Below, in pieces: positions 36,109-43,982 of a stretch of DNA of 64,000 bases. A program made the translations under genes and the position numbers. The notes below the pieces were generated by a model. The model had not been told where the DNA came from, made no database searches, and saw nothing but the letters and a program-made list of their open reading frames with translations. Where the stretch lies: positions 2,418,001 to 2,482,000 of the forward strand of contig NZ_CP031264.1 in the NCBI RefSeq assembly GCF_003258605.2, read 5' to 3'. Position 1 is the stretch's first letter. Every line of letters begins with the position of its first letter. This DNA comes from Peterkaempfera bronchialis (GTDB lineage: Bacteria; Actinomycetota; Actinomycetes; Streptomycetales; Streptomycetaceae).

Positions 36109-37155
36109 TCAGCGTCCGGCGAGGTTCCCGCCGACAGCGCCCGGCTCCGGGGCCTTGCTAGCGATCACCCGGCGGGCCAGCGAGCGCGGCGAGGTCAGGA
36201 AGCCCCAGCCCCAGGACATGTGCATGGTGGCCAGCGCCACCGGCAGCTGCGCCCGGGCCTTCAGCGACAGCCCCCGGCCCTCCTTGAGCGAGCCCAGCAG
36301 GATCGCCGCGGCGTAGCCGCCGGGAACCGCCAGGAACGCCGGGTGCAGCGCCGCGCCCAGCACCAGGCCGCCGACCACGCCCAGCAGCGCGGCGGGCGGG
36401 GCGAGGTAGCGCAGATTGACCGAGCCCCGGTGGTAGCGGGTGACCACCCGCCGCCAGCGGCCGTAGTCCTTGTACTGCTTGGCGAGCGCCCGTATGGACG
36501 GCCTCGGCCGGTACGAGACCCGCAGCTCGGGGGTGAACCAGATCAGCCCGCCGCTCTGCCGGATGCGGTAGTTGAGCTCCCAGTCCTGGGCGCGGATGAA
36601 CTCCTCGTTGTAGCCGCCCAGCTTCTCCAGCACCTCGCGGCGGAAGACGCCCAGGTAGACGGTGTCGGCCGGGGCCGCCTCGCCGCCGGTGTGGAAGGCC
36701 GCGTTGCCGACCCCTATCCGGGAGGTCATGGCCGCGGCGACGGCCTCCTCCCACGCGGTCTCGCCCTCGGCGTGCATGATCCCGCCGACGTTGGCCGCGT
36801 CCCGCTCGGCCAGCAGCCGTACCGCTGTGGCGATGTAACCGGGGGTCAGCATCCCGTGGCCGTCGACCCGCACCACGACGGGGTTGCGGGAACCCCGGAT
36901 GGCGGCGTTCAGGGCGGCCGGGGTGCGGCCGGTCGGATTGGGGACCGTGTGCACCCGGGGGTCCTCGGCGACCAGTTCGGCGGCGATCTCGTCGGTCCGG
37001 TCGGTGGACGGGCCGAGCGCGATCACCACCTCCAGCCCCCCGGCGTACTCCTGCTCCAGGATGTGCCGGACGGCAGTCCGCAGGTGTCGTTCCTCGTTGA
37101 GCACCGGCATGATCACGGAGACCGCCGGCAGCTCCTCGGCAGTGTTGGCGCTCAT
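36109..37155 (-). CDS. Glycosyltransferase family 2 protein
   Basis: This 348-residue enzyme has a GT-A domain (VSVIMPVLNEERHLRTAVRH, VVIALGPSTDRTDEIAAELV, VVVRVDGHGMLTPGYIATAV with the donor-site DGHG, and AQDWELNYRIRQSGG), then one or two hydrophobic segments near 265-310 (LLGVVGGLVLGAALHP). It resembles succinoglycan/ExoA-type transferases. ATG at MSANTAEELPAVS is the start because homology begins there. It runs 77 bp ahead of the acyltransferase; both may modify the polymer attached by the LCP enzymes. Confidence 0.9.
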   Translation of the reverse strand: MSANTAEELPAVSVIMPVLNEERHLRTAVRHILEQEYAGGLEVVIALGPSTDRTDEIAAELVAEDPRVHTVPNPTGRTPAALNAAIRGSRNPVVVRVDGHGMLTPGYIATAVRLLAERDAANVGGIMHAEGETAWEEAVAAAMTSRIGVGNAAFHTGGEAAPADTVYLGVFRREVLEKLGGYNEEFIRAQDWELNYRIRQSGGLIWFTPELRVSYRPRPSIRALAKQYKDYGRWRRVVTRYHRGSVNLRYLAPPAALLGVVGGLVLGAALHPAFLAVPGGYAAAILLGSLKEGRGLSLKARAQLPVALATMHMSWGWGFLTSPRSLARRVIASKAPEPGAVGGNLAGR

Positions 37156-37328
37156 CGCGCCCACCGTACAGGTGCGGAGCGACCCCCCGCTCCGCCGGAT
37201 GCCGGAGCCGCCCATCCAATGTCAAGCAAAACCGGAACCATTCACCCGAAAGGGCGCAAGGGCGCCAAGGAGGGCGGGTACTGCCCGCCGGCACCGGCGC
37301 CCCGGCAACCACCTGCCCCTGACGCGGC

Positions 37329-37460
37329 ATGCGGATCCACCCGACCCGGGCCGTGGCAGCCCGGTGGGTCACCCAGCACGCCGCCGGTGACCCGCACTTC
37401 GCCGGGGCGTTCATCAGCGGCTCGGCCGCCTGGCTCCCCGGCGACGCCGAACTGCCCGCC
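37329..37460 (+). repeat. Partial tandem duplicate of the nucleotidyltransferase 5' end
   Basis: This stretch repeats the first 44 codons of the gene at 37512 (copy at 37512-37643) with an offset of exactly 183 bp and few differences, including the GAFISGSAAWLPGDAELPA coding region. It stays in frame with the full gene but lacks the catalytic DVDVL that follows in the complete copy. It is most likely a dead tandem duplication in the 356-bp gap 37156-37511. Confidence 0.85.
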
Positions 37461-37511
37461 CCCAGCCACCGACTGCGACCATGGACACTCCGGCGACCGG
37501 GGAGGCATCCC

Positions 37512-38552
37512 ATGCAGATCCACGAAGCCCGAGCCACGGCAGCCCGGTGGGTCGCCCAGCACGCCGCCCGCGACCCGCACTTCGCCGGGGCGTTCATCAG
37601 CGGCTCGGCCGCCTGGCTCCCCGGCGACGCCGAACTGCCCGCCACCTCCGACGTGGATGTGCTGCTCGTCACCACCGCCCCGCAGCCGCCGCCCAAACCG
37701 GGCAAGGTGCGGTACGGCGGCATCCTGATCGAGGCCAGCCCGCTGCCCTGGGCGGAGGTCTGCTCGCCGGAAGCGGTGCTCTCCTCCTACTACCTGGCCG
37801 GGAGCTTCCGCACGGACACCGTGCTGGCCGACCCCACCGGCCACCTGGCCCGACTGCACACAGCGGCGGCCGGGGAGTACGCGAGAAGGCCCTGGGTCCG
37901 CCGCCGCTGCCGGCACGCCGAACGCCGGATCACCGACGGGCTCGCCGCCCTGGACGAGGCGCGACCACTGCCCGGCCAGGTGATGGCATGGATCTTCCCG
38001 ACCGGAGTCACCACCCATGTGCTGCTGACCGCAGGGCTGCGCAACCCCACCGTCCGCCTGCGCTACGCGGCGGCCCGCACCCTGCTGCTGGAGTACGACC
38101 GCCCGGACATCCATGAGGAACTGCTGCGCCTGCTCGGCTGCGAGCACCTCTCCGCCGAGCGGGTCGCAGACCATCTGCGGGCCATGGCCGAGGTCTTCGA
38201 CACCGCCGCCGCCCTGGCCCGGACACCCTTCCCCTTCTCCTCCGACCTCACCCCCGAGGCACGCCCGATCGCCGTGGACGGCAGCCGGGAGCTGATCGGC
38301 CGGGGCCTCCACCGCGAGGCCGTCTTCTGGATCGCCGTGACCTACGCCCGCTGCCTGACCGTCCTCGAAGCCGACGCCCCGCCGGAGGTGCGGGCCGCCC
38401 ACACCCCGGGCTTCACCGGGCTCCTCGCCGACCTCGGGATCGCCTCCCCCGCCGATCTGCGCCGCCGCGCCCAAGAGGTGCGCGGCTATCTGCCGCGCCT
38501 GCGCGAGACCGCCGAGCACATCCTGACGGCCAACCCCGCCGCCATGGACTGA
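37512..38552 (+). CDS. Nucleotidyltransferase-domain protein (aminoglycoside adenylyltransferase-like)
   Basis: This 346-residue protein has the polymerase-beta-type nucleotidyltransferase signature: ISGSAAWLPGDAELPATSDV then DVLLVT, i.e. the GS motif and the metal-binding D-x-D. The remaining 270 residues are helical, with pairs such as RLRYAAARTLLLEYDRPD typical of the C-terminal helical domain of antibiotic adenylyltransferase-like proteins. ATG 37512 is chosen over 37329 because GGGGAGG stands before it and the upstream stretch is a partial duplicate. The substrate is unknown. Confidence 0.82.
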   Translation: MQIHEARATAARWVAQHAARDPHFAGAFISGSAAWLPGDAELPATSDVDVLLVTTAPQPPPKPGKVRYGGILIEASPLPWAEVCSPEAVLSSYYLAGSFRTDTVLADPTGHLARLHTAAAGEYARRPWVRRRCRHAERRITDGLAALDEARPLPGQVMAWIFPTGVTTHVLLTAGLRNPTVRLRYAAARTLLLEYDRPDIHEELLRLLGCEHLSAERVADHLRAMAEVFDTAAALARTPFPFSSDLTPEARPIAVDGSRELIGRGLHREAVFWIAVTYARCLTVLEADAPPEVRAAHTPGFTGLLADLGIASPADLRRRAQEVRGYLPRLRETAEHILTANPAAMD

Positions 38553-38592
38553 CGCCCCGTCAATCGAGCCACAGGGCGGCGGAGAACGGGCG

Positions 38593-38625
38593 CGGCCCCG
38601 GCGCACCTGCTGTGCGCCGGGGCCG
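38593..38625. terminator. Hairpin terminator between nucleotidyltransferase and ABC permease genes
   Basis: A perfect 14-bp stem (CGGCCCCGGCGCAC and complement) with CTGCT loop is followed by TCCCC. It can serve the plus-strand gene. A second imperfect CCCGCCGGG/CCGGCGGG hairpin near 38679-38708 probably serves the opposing permease gene. Confidence 0.75.
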
Positions 38626-38714
38626 TCCCCGTTCCCCCGTTCCCCCGTTCCCTCCCCCGTCACCCGTCCCCGTGCCCGCCGGGTCGGGCCGTCCCCCGGC
38701 CCGGCGGGTGCGGG

Positions 38715-41285
38715 TCAGTCGGTGGCGATGGCCGCCAGGATGTTCATCCGCGAGGCGCGGAAGGCCGGGCCGAGCGCCGCCAGCAGGCCGACGATCGCGG
38801 CGCCGACGAAGACGGCCACGATGGTGCCGGTGGGGATGGTGAGCTCGTTGAGGCCCTGGGACTTCAGGACCTGCTGGGCCGCCGTGCCCCAGGCCAGGCC
38901 CAGGCCGGTACCCAGCAGCGCGCCGAAGACCGCGATCACCACCGACTCCAGCCGGATCATGCGCCGCAGCTGACGCCGGGAGAGGCCGATGGCCCGCAGC
39001 AGGCCGATCTCCCGGGTGCGCTCCACCACCGACAGGGCCAGGGTGTTGATCACGCCCAGCACCGCGACGACGATGGCCAGGCCCAGCAGGCCGTAGACCA
39101 TGTAGAGCAGCTGGTCCACCTGCTTCTGGATCAGCGCCTTGTAGTCCGCCTGGTTCTTCACCTGCACCTGCGGGTAGTCGGCGAGCGACTTCTGGAGGGC
39201 CGCGTACGCCTGGTCGGCGTCCGTGCCGGAGGCCGCGCCGGCGAACACCAGGACATCCAGCGGCAGCCGGTCGGCGGGCAGCGCCCGCTCGGCGGTGGCC
39301 AGTCCGACGTACTTGGCGCCCTGGTAGAGCTGGCTGTCGTCGGCGGTGATCGCGGCGACCGCCAGAGTCTCCGTGGAGCCGTTGTCAAAGGCGACCTTGA
39401 GCGGGTCGCCGACCTTGAGGTGGTGGGTGTCGGCGAACCCCTTGTCGACCGAGATGCCCTGCTTCAGCGCCGCGTCGAAGTCACCGGAGACGGCCGGGAC
39501 CCGCACATCCTGGGCGTAGCCGGGGCTGACGGCGTTGACCGCGCTGTCCTCCGTCTTGGCGTCCGGGGTGGTGATCCGGACGCCGATCTGCTTCTGCCGG
39601 GTGACATGGTCCAGGCCGGGGGTGCCGCTGATCGCCTTGGTGATCTGCGGGGTGAGCCCGCCGTTGTTGGACATCACGATGTAGTCGGCGCCCACGGACT
39701 TGTCGATCTGGCTGCTCGCCGAGGAGACCATCGAGGAGGTCACCACCGCAGCGCCGGTCACCAGCGCCAGGCCGATCATCAGCGCGGCAGCGGTGGCCCC
39801 GGTACGGCGCGGGTTGCGCAGCGCATTGCGCTGGGCGAGCCGCCCGGACGGGCCGAAGAGCGACGGCAGCGCCGCGCCCAGCACCCGTACCACCACACCG
39901 GCCAGCAACGGGCCGATCACCACAAAGCCGATCAGGGTGAGCAGCACGCCGAGGCCCAGCAGTGAGCCGCCGGTGCTCCCGCTGCTCGACGCCGCTCCGC
40001 CGAGCAGGGCCGCCGCGCCGATGCCGGTGAGCAGCAGGCCGACGGTGGCGCGAAGGCGGTTGGTGGCGCCCTCGCTGGGGGTGCCGTGGTCGCGCAGTGC
40101 GGCCATCGGCGAGACCCTGCCGGCCCGGCGGGCCGGCAGCCAGGCGGCGAGCACGGTGATCACGATGCCGACCGCGTACGAGGCGATCGGCACGGACGCC
40201 TTGACGGTCAGGTCGGAGGAGTCGAGGTGCATCCCCACCGCGCCCATCAGCTTGATCAGGCCCACCGCGAGCCCGAACCCGGCGGCCAGGCCCAGGGTGG
40301 AGCCGAGCACGCCGAGGATCAGCGCCTCCACCAGCACCGAGTTGTTGACCTGGGAGCGGCTGCCGCCGATGGCCCGCAGCAGGCCGATCTCCCGGGTGCG
40401 CTGGGCGACCAGCATGGAGAAGGTGTTGATGATCAGGAAGCCGCCGACCAGCAGCGAGATCCCGGCGAAGCCGAGCATGGCGTACTTCATGAAGTCCATG
40501 AAGCCGCCCATCTCCGACTCGGAGTCGGCGGCCGACTCGGCGGCCGTCTTCACGTCGTAGTCGCCGCTGAGCTTGGCCGCCACGGCCGCCTTGAGCTGGT
40601 CGTTGGTGCGGCTGCCGTCGCCGTAGGCCACCACGGAGGTGAAGACGCCGGTGCGGCCAAGCAGTTCGCGCTGCGCGGTCGGGGTGTCGAAGAAGACCAG
40701 GGCCGCGCCGGGGTTGGTGGCGGTGAAGGTGGCGATCCCGGAGATGGTGGCGCGGTAGTCGCCGACGGCGGTGATGATCCGCAGCTGGTCGCCGGTCTTC
40801 AGCTTGGCCTTGTCGGCGGTGTCCGCGTCCAGCAGCACCTGGTCGGGGCCCTGCGGCGCCTTGCCGTCGGTGATCTTCAGGGCGCTGTTGGGCGTCTCGT
40901 ACCAGTTGTTGGCGATGGTCGGGGCGCCGCTGGTCGGGCCGACGGCCTTGTTGGTGGTCGGGTCGACGATGGTGGCGTTCTGCACCGACACCTCGCCGGT
41001 GGCGGTCTTCACGCCGGACTCGGCGGCGACCTGCTGGACCAGCGAGGCCGGCAGGGTGAGTGCCTGGGCGCCGCCGCGCTGCTGGTTGTCGCCGTGCTGC
41101 TGCTTGGGGCTGACGGTGACATCGGCCGCGGTGGAGGCGAAGAGCTTGTCGAAGGTGGCGGTGGCGGTGTCGGTGAAGACCAGGGTGCCGGAGACAAAGG
41201 CCACCGAGAGCACCACCGCGACCAGCGAGAGTGCCATCCGGCCCTTGTGGGCGAAGAAGCTGCGGAGAGAGGTCTTGAGCATCAT
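38715..41285 (-). CDS. FtsX-like / MacB-type ABC transporter permease
   Basis: This 856-residue permease has an N-terminal membrane helix (RMALSLVAVVLSVAFVSGTLV), a large extracytoplasmic domain, two FtsX domains (about 265-385 and 735-850; each with VAQRTREIGLLRAIGGSR or VVERTREIGLLRAIGLSR) and a second extracellular domain between. This is the duplicated MacB/LolC-like plan for mechanotransmission rather than substrate passage through the membrane. Its ATPase is encoded 18 bp upstream. Exported substrates may be lipids, peptides or envelope factors. The start has two adjacent ATGs; the first is given. Confidence 0.93.
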   Translation of the reverse strand: MMLKTSLRSFFAHKGRMALSLVAVVLSVAFVSGTLVFTDTATATFDKLFASTAADVTVSPKQQHGDNQQRGGAQALTLPASLVQQVAAESGVKTATGEVSVQNATIVDPTTNKAVGPTSGAPTIANNWYETPNSALKITDGKAPQGPDQVLLDADTADKAKLKTGDQLRIITAVGDYRATISGIATFTATNPGAALVFFDTPTAQRELLGRTGVFTSVVAYGDGSRTNDQLKAAVAAKLSGDYDVKTAAESAADSESEMGGFMDFMKYAMLGFAGISLLVGGFLIINTFSMLVAQRTREIGLLRAIGGSRSQVNNSVLVEALILGVLGSTLGLAAGFGLAVGLIKLMGAVGMHLDSSDLTVKASVPIASYAVGIVITVLAAWLPARRAGRVSPMAALRDHGTPSEGATNRLRATVGLLLTGIGAAALLGGAASSSGSTGGSLLGLGVLLTLIGFVVIGPLLAGVVVRVLGAALPSLFGPSGRLAQRNALRNPRRTGATAAALMIGLALVTGAAVVTSSMVSSASSQIDKSVGADYIVMSNNGGLTPQITKAISGTPGLDHVTRQKQIGVRITTPDAKTEDSAVNAVSPGYAQDVRVPAVSGDFDAALKQGISVDKGFADTHHLKVGDPLKVAFDNGSTETLAVAAITADDSQLYQGAKYVGLATAERALPADRLPLDVLVFAGAASGTDADQAYAALQKSLADYPQVQVKNQADYKALIQKQVDQLLYMVYGLLGLAIVVAVLGVINTLALSVVERTREIGLLRAIGLSRRQLRRMIRLESVVIAVFGALLGTGLGLAWGTAAQQVLKSQGLNELTIPTGTIVAVFVGAAIVGLLAALGPAFRASRMNILAAIATD

Positions 41286-41303
41286 GGCTGCGGTCCGTCC
41301 CGG

Positions 41304-42137
41304 TCAGCCGGCGCGGCGGCTGTCGAGGCCGGCGCTCCGGGAGTCGCCGGAGAAGCGCAGCATGCGCTCCAGCACGGCGTCGGCGGTCGGGGTGGACATG
41401 TCGTCCACGATCCGGCCGTCGGCCAGGAAGAGCACGCGGTCGGCATAGCCGGCGGCGACCGGGTCGTGGGTGACCATGACGATGGTCTGGCCCAGCTCGT
41501 CCACGCTGCGGCGCAGGAAGTTGAGCACCTCGGCACCGGAGCGGGAGTCCAGGTTGCCGGTGGGCTCGTCACCGAAGATGATCTCCGGCTTGGCGGCCAG
41601 GGCGCGGGCCACCGCCACCCGCTGCTGCTGACCGCCGGAGAGCTGGGTGGGCCGGTGCTTCAGCCGGTCGGCGAGGCCGACGGTCTCCACCACCTGGTCC
41701 AGCCACGCCTGGTCGGGCTTGCGCCCGGCGATGTCCATCGGCAGCGTGATGTTCTCCAGCGCGTTGAGCGTCGGCAGCAGGTTGAACGCCTGGAAGATGA
41801 AGCCGATCTTGTCCCGGCGCAACCTGGTGAGCTGCTTGTCCTTGAGGCCGGTGATCTCCGTGTCGCCGATCCATATCTGCCCGGAGGTGACCGAGTCCAG
41901 GCCGGCGAGGCAGTGCATCAAGGTGGACTTGCCCGAGCCCGAGGGGCCCATGATGGCGGTGAACCGCCCCCGGGCGATGTCCACGTCGACCTGGTCAAGC
42001 GCCATCACCCGGGTCTCACCGGTGCCGTACGCCTTGGTCACCTGCCGCGCGCCGGCCGCGGTCGCCGACGCGCCGCCGGCCTCTCCCCCGGCCGTGGCTG
42101 CCACGGGGGACCCGAAGGGGGCTGCTGCCGTCGTCAC
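41304..42137 (-). CDS. ABC transporter ATP-binding protein (LolD/MacB type)
   Basis: This 277-residue ATPase drives the neighbouring FtsX-like permease. It has Walker A (MGPSGSGKSTLMHCLAGLD), a Q-loop (FIFQAFNLLPTLNALENI), the signature LSGGQQQRVAVARALAAKP, Walker B (IIFGDEPTGNLDSRSG) and the switch His (VMVTHDPVAAGYAD). A 30-residue Ala/Gly-rich N-terminal extension precedes the ATPase core. A GTG start is used because AAGGAG lies upstream. The two genes form one operon. Confidence 0.95.
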   Translation of the reverse strand: MTTAAAPFGSPVAATAGGEAGGASATAAGARQVTKAYGTGETRVMALDQVDVDIARGRFTAIMGPSGSGKSTLMHCLAGLDSVTSGQIWIGDTEITGLKDKQLTRLRRDKIGFIFQAFNLLPTLNALENITLPMDIAGRKPDQAWLDQVVETVGLADRLKHRPTQLSGGQQQRVAVARALAAKPEIIFGDEPTGNLDSRSGAEVLNFLRRSVDELGQTIVMVTHDPVAAGYADRVLFLADGRIVDDMSTPTADAVLERMLRFSGDSRSAGLDSRRAG

Positions 42138-42238
42138 TGGTCTCTCCTTGATTCTGGGCCTGCTCGGAACGCCACCAGCCTGCGGGAGACGCAGCGCGCG
42201 CGACATGGTGCGCAGGGGCCTCTTCGACCGGGGGCTTT

Positions 42239-42258
42239 CCCCACCTGCTCCGGTGGGG
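42239..42258. other. Hairpin in the divergent ABC exporter / LCP4 promoter region
   Basis: CCCCACC and GGTGGGG flank a 6-nt loop. The 380-bp gap 42138-42517 must hold promoters for both divergent genes, but I see no convincing -35/-10 pair. Confidence 0.35.
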
Positions 42259-42517
42259 CGGCGAGGTACTACGACGGTACGGGCGCGCGGCGGCGGGCGA
42301 GTCCTCCGGCGGGAGTATTCCGACCATCGGCGCTTGTCCGGGGTCCGCGGCCGCATCCCCTAGGGGCCCGGGCCCGGGGTCTCGGGGTCGCCGCGGCCAC
42401 CCTGCGGAAGCCGGCCGCCGACGGCCGGGGCACCGCGCCGTCCCGCGCCTGCATCAACTCTGCTACAGCAGGGATCCCGGCTGCTGCGCACGCCCCCGGA
42501 TGGGGCATCCTTCCCGC

Positions 42518-43906
42518 ATGAACTCGTGGCAGGACGGCCGCTACGGCGGCGGCGCGCAGCAGGGCCAGGGCGGCGGCGGATACGGGGGCGGAGGCGGTGA
42601 CGCCGAACCGACCCGGTCGATGCCGCACGTCCAGCGGCCCGGCCGCTCCGGCGCCCCGTACGGCGGCCGGCGCCCCGGCCCGCCGCCGCAGGCGCCCGCC
42701 ACCACCTCGCGCGGCGGGTACGGCCCCGCCGCCACCCCCGCCGAGCCGCCGCTGCCGCCGGGCCTCAGCCCGCGCGGCCCCGGGGCCGGTCGGCCCGGCG
42801 GCTACGGGGCGACCGTGCCGCAGCAGTCGTCCGGCCCGGGCGGTCCCGGTGGGCCCGGCGGCCCGGGCGGCCCCGGTTACGGCGGACCGCCGCCGGGCCC
42901 GGCCCGGCCCTCCCGCTGGCCGCGCCGCCGCAAGGTCAAGGTGACCCTGCTGTCGCTGCTCTGCGCGCTGCTGGTGGTCACCGTCGGCACCTACTTCTGG
43001 GCGGACTCCAAGCTGCGCCGGGAGAACGTGCTCCAGGACTACCCGGGCCGACCCGCCGAGGGCAAGGGCACCAACTGGCTGATCGTCGGCTCCGACAGCC
43101 GCGAGGGCATGACCAAGCAGGACGCCAAGGACCTGCACACCGGGCTGGGCGCACCCGGCAAGCGCACCGACTCGATGATGGTGCTGCACATCGGGGACCA
43201 CGGGAACACCATGATGAGCATCCCGCGCGACTCCTGGGTGACCGTCCCCGCGCACCCGGACAGCGACAAGCCGAGCAGCACCATCCCGGCCCGCAAGCAC
43301 AAGATCAACGCGGCCTTCGCCTTCGGCGGCGCCCCGCTGCTCGTGAAGACGGTGGAGTCGGCGACCGGACTGCGCATCGACCACTACGCGGAGATCGGCT
43401 TCGCCGGCTTCCGCGACCTGGTCGACTCACTGGGCGGCGTCGACATGTGCCTGGACAAGGCCATGAAGGACAGCAAGTCCGGGGCCGACTTCAAGGCCGG
43501 GTGCCAGCACTTCAACGGCACCGACTCGCTGAAGTATGTGCGGTCCCGCTATGTGGACGGCACCGGCGACCTCGGCCGGATGAAGCGGCAGCGGCAGTTC
43601 CTGGCCGCCATCGCCGACGAGGCCGCCTCCCCCGGCACCATCGCCAACCCGTTCACCCTCTACCCGACGATCAGTTCGGGACTGGGCACCCTGGTCGTCG
43701 ACGACGACTGCGGGCTGACCGACCTGACCTCGATGTTCTTTGCCATGAAGGGCGTGAGCGGCGGCAGCGGCAAGACCATCACGGTGCCGATCTCCAACCC
43801 CGGCCTGCCCACCTCCGAGGGTTCCTCGGTGGCCTGGGACGACGCCAAGGCCAAGGAGGTCTTCGACGCGCTGCGCAATGACACGGCCGTGCCGGATGTG
43901 AAGTGA
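42518..43906 (+). CDS. LytR-CpsA-Psr family protein, copy 4
   Basis: This 462-residue LCP ligase has a Gly/Pro-rich cytoplasmic N-terminus (about 130 residues, with a GGPGGPGGPGGPG run), one anchor near 143-163 (TLLSLLCALLVVTVGTYFW), and an LCP domain with NWLIVGSDSREGMT, SIPRDSWVTVP, INAAFAFGGAPLLVKTVES, GGVDMCLDKAM and KYVRSRYVDGTGDLGRMKRQ. There is no LytR_C domain. ATG at MNSWQDGRYGG is chosen over an upstream ATG in the same frame because it matches the family N-terminus. It is separate from the three tandem LCP genes. Confidence 0.93.
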   Translation: MNSWQDGRYGGGAQQGQGGGGYGGGGGDAEPTRSMPHVQRPGRSGAPYGGRRPGPPPQAPATTSRGGYGPAATPAEPPLPPGLSPRGPGAGRPGGYGATVPQQSSGPGGPGGPGGPGGPGYGGPPPGPARPSRWPRRRKVKVTLLSLLCALLVVTVGTYFWADSKLRRENVLQDYPGRPAEGKGTNWLIVGSDSREGMTKQDAKDLHTGLGAPGKRTDSMMVLHIGDHGNTMMSIPRDSWVTVPAHPDSDKPSSTIPARKHKINAAFAFGGAPLLVKTVESATGLRIDHYAEIGFAGFRDLVDSLGGVDMCLDKAMKDSKSGADFKAGCQHFNGTDSLKYVRSRYVDGTGDLGRMKRQRQFLAAIADEAASPGTIANPFTLYPTISSGLGTLVVDDDCGLTDLTSMFFAMKGVSGGSGKTITVPISNPGLPTSEGSSVAWDDAKAKEVFDALRNDTAVPDVK

Positions 43907-43912
43907 CCGGCT

Positions 43913-43949
43913 CCGCCGTCCGCCCGGGGCGTTCCCGGGCGGACGGCGG
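43913..43949. terminator. Strong terminator between LCP4 and GH3 genes
   Basis: A perfect 16-bp stem (CCGCCGTCCGCCCGGG and complement) with GCGTT loop, then GGCGGGTTTCATTT, lies in the 76-bp convergent gap. Confidence 0.85.
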
Positions 43950-43982
43950 GGCGGGTTTCATTTCAGGGACGGGGGACGGGGG

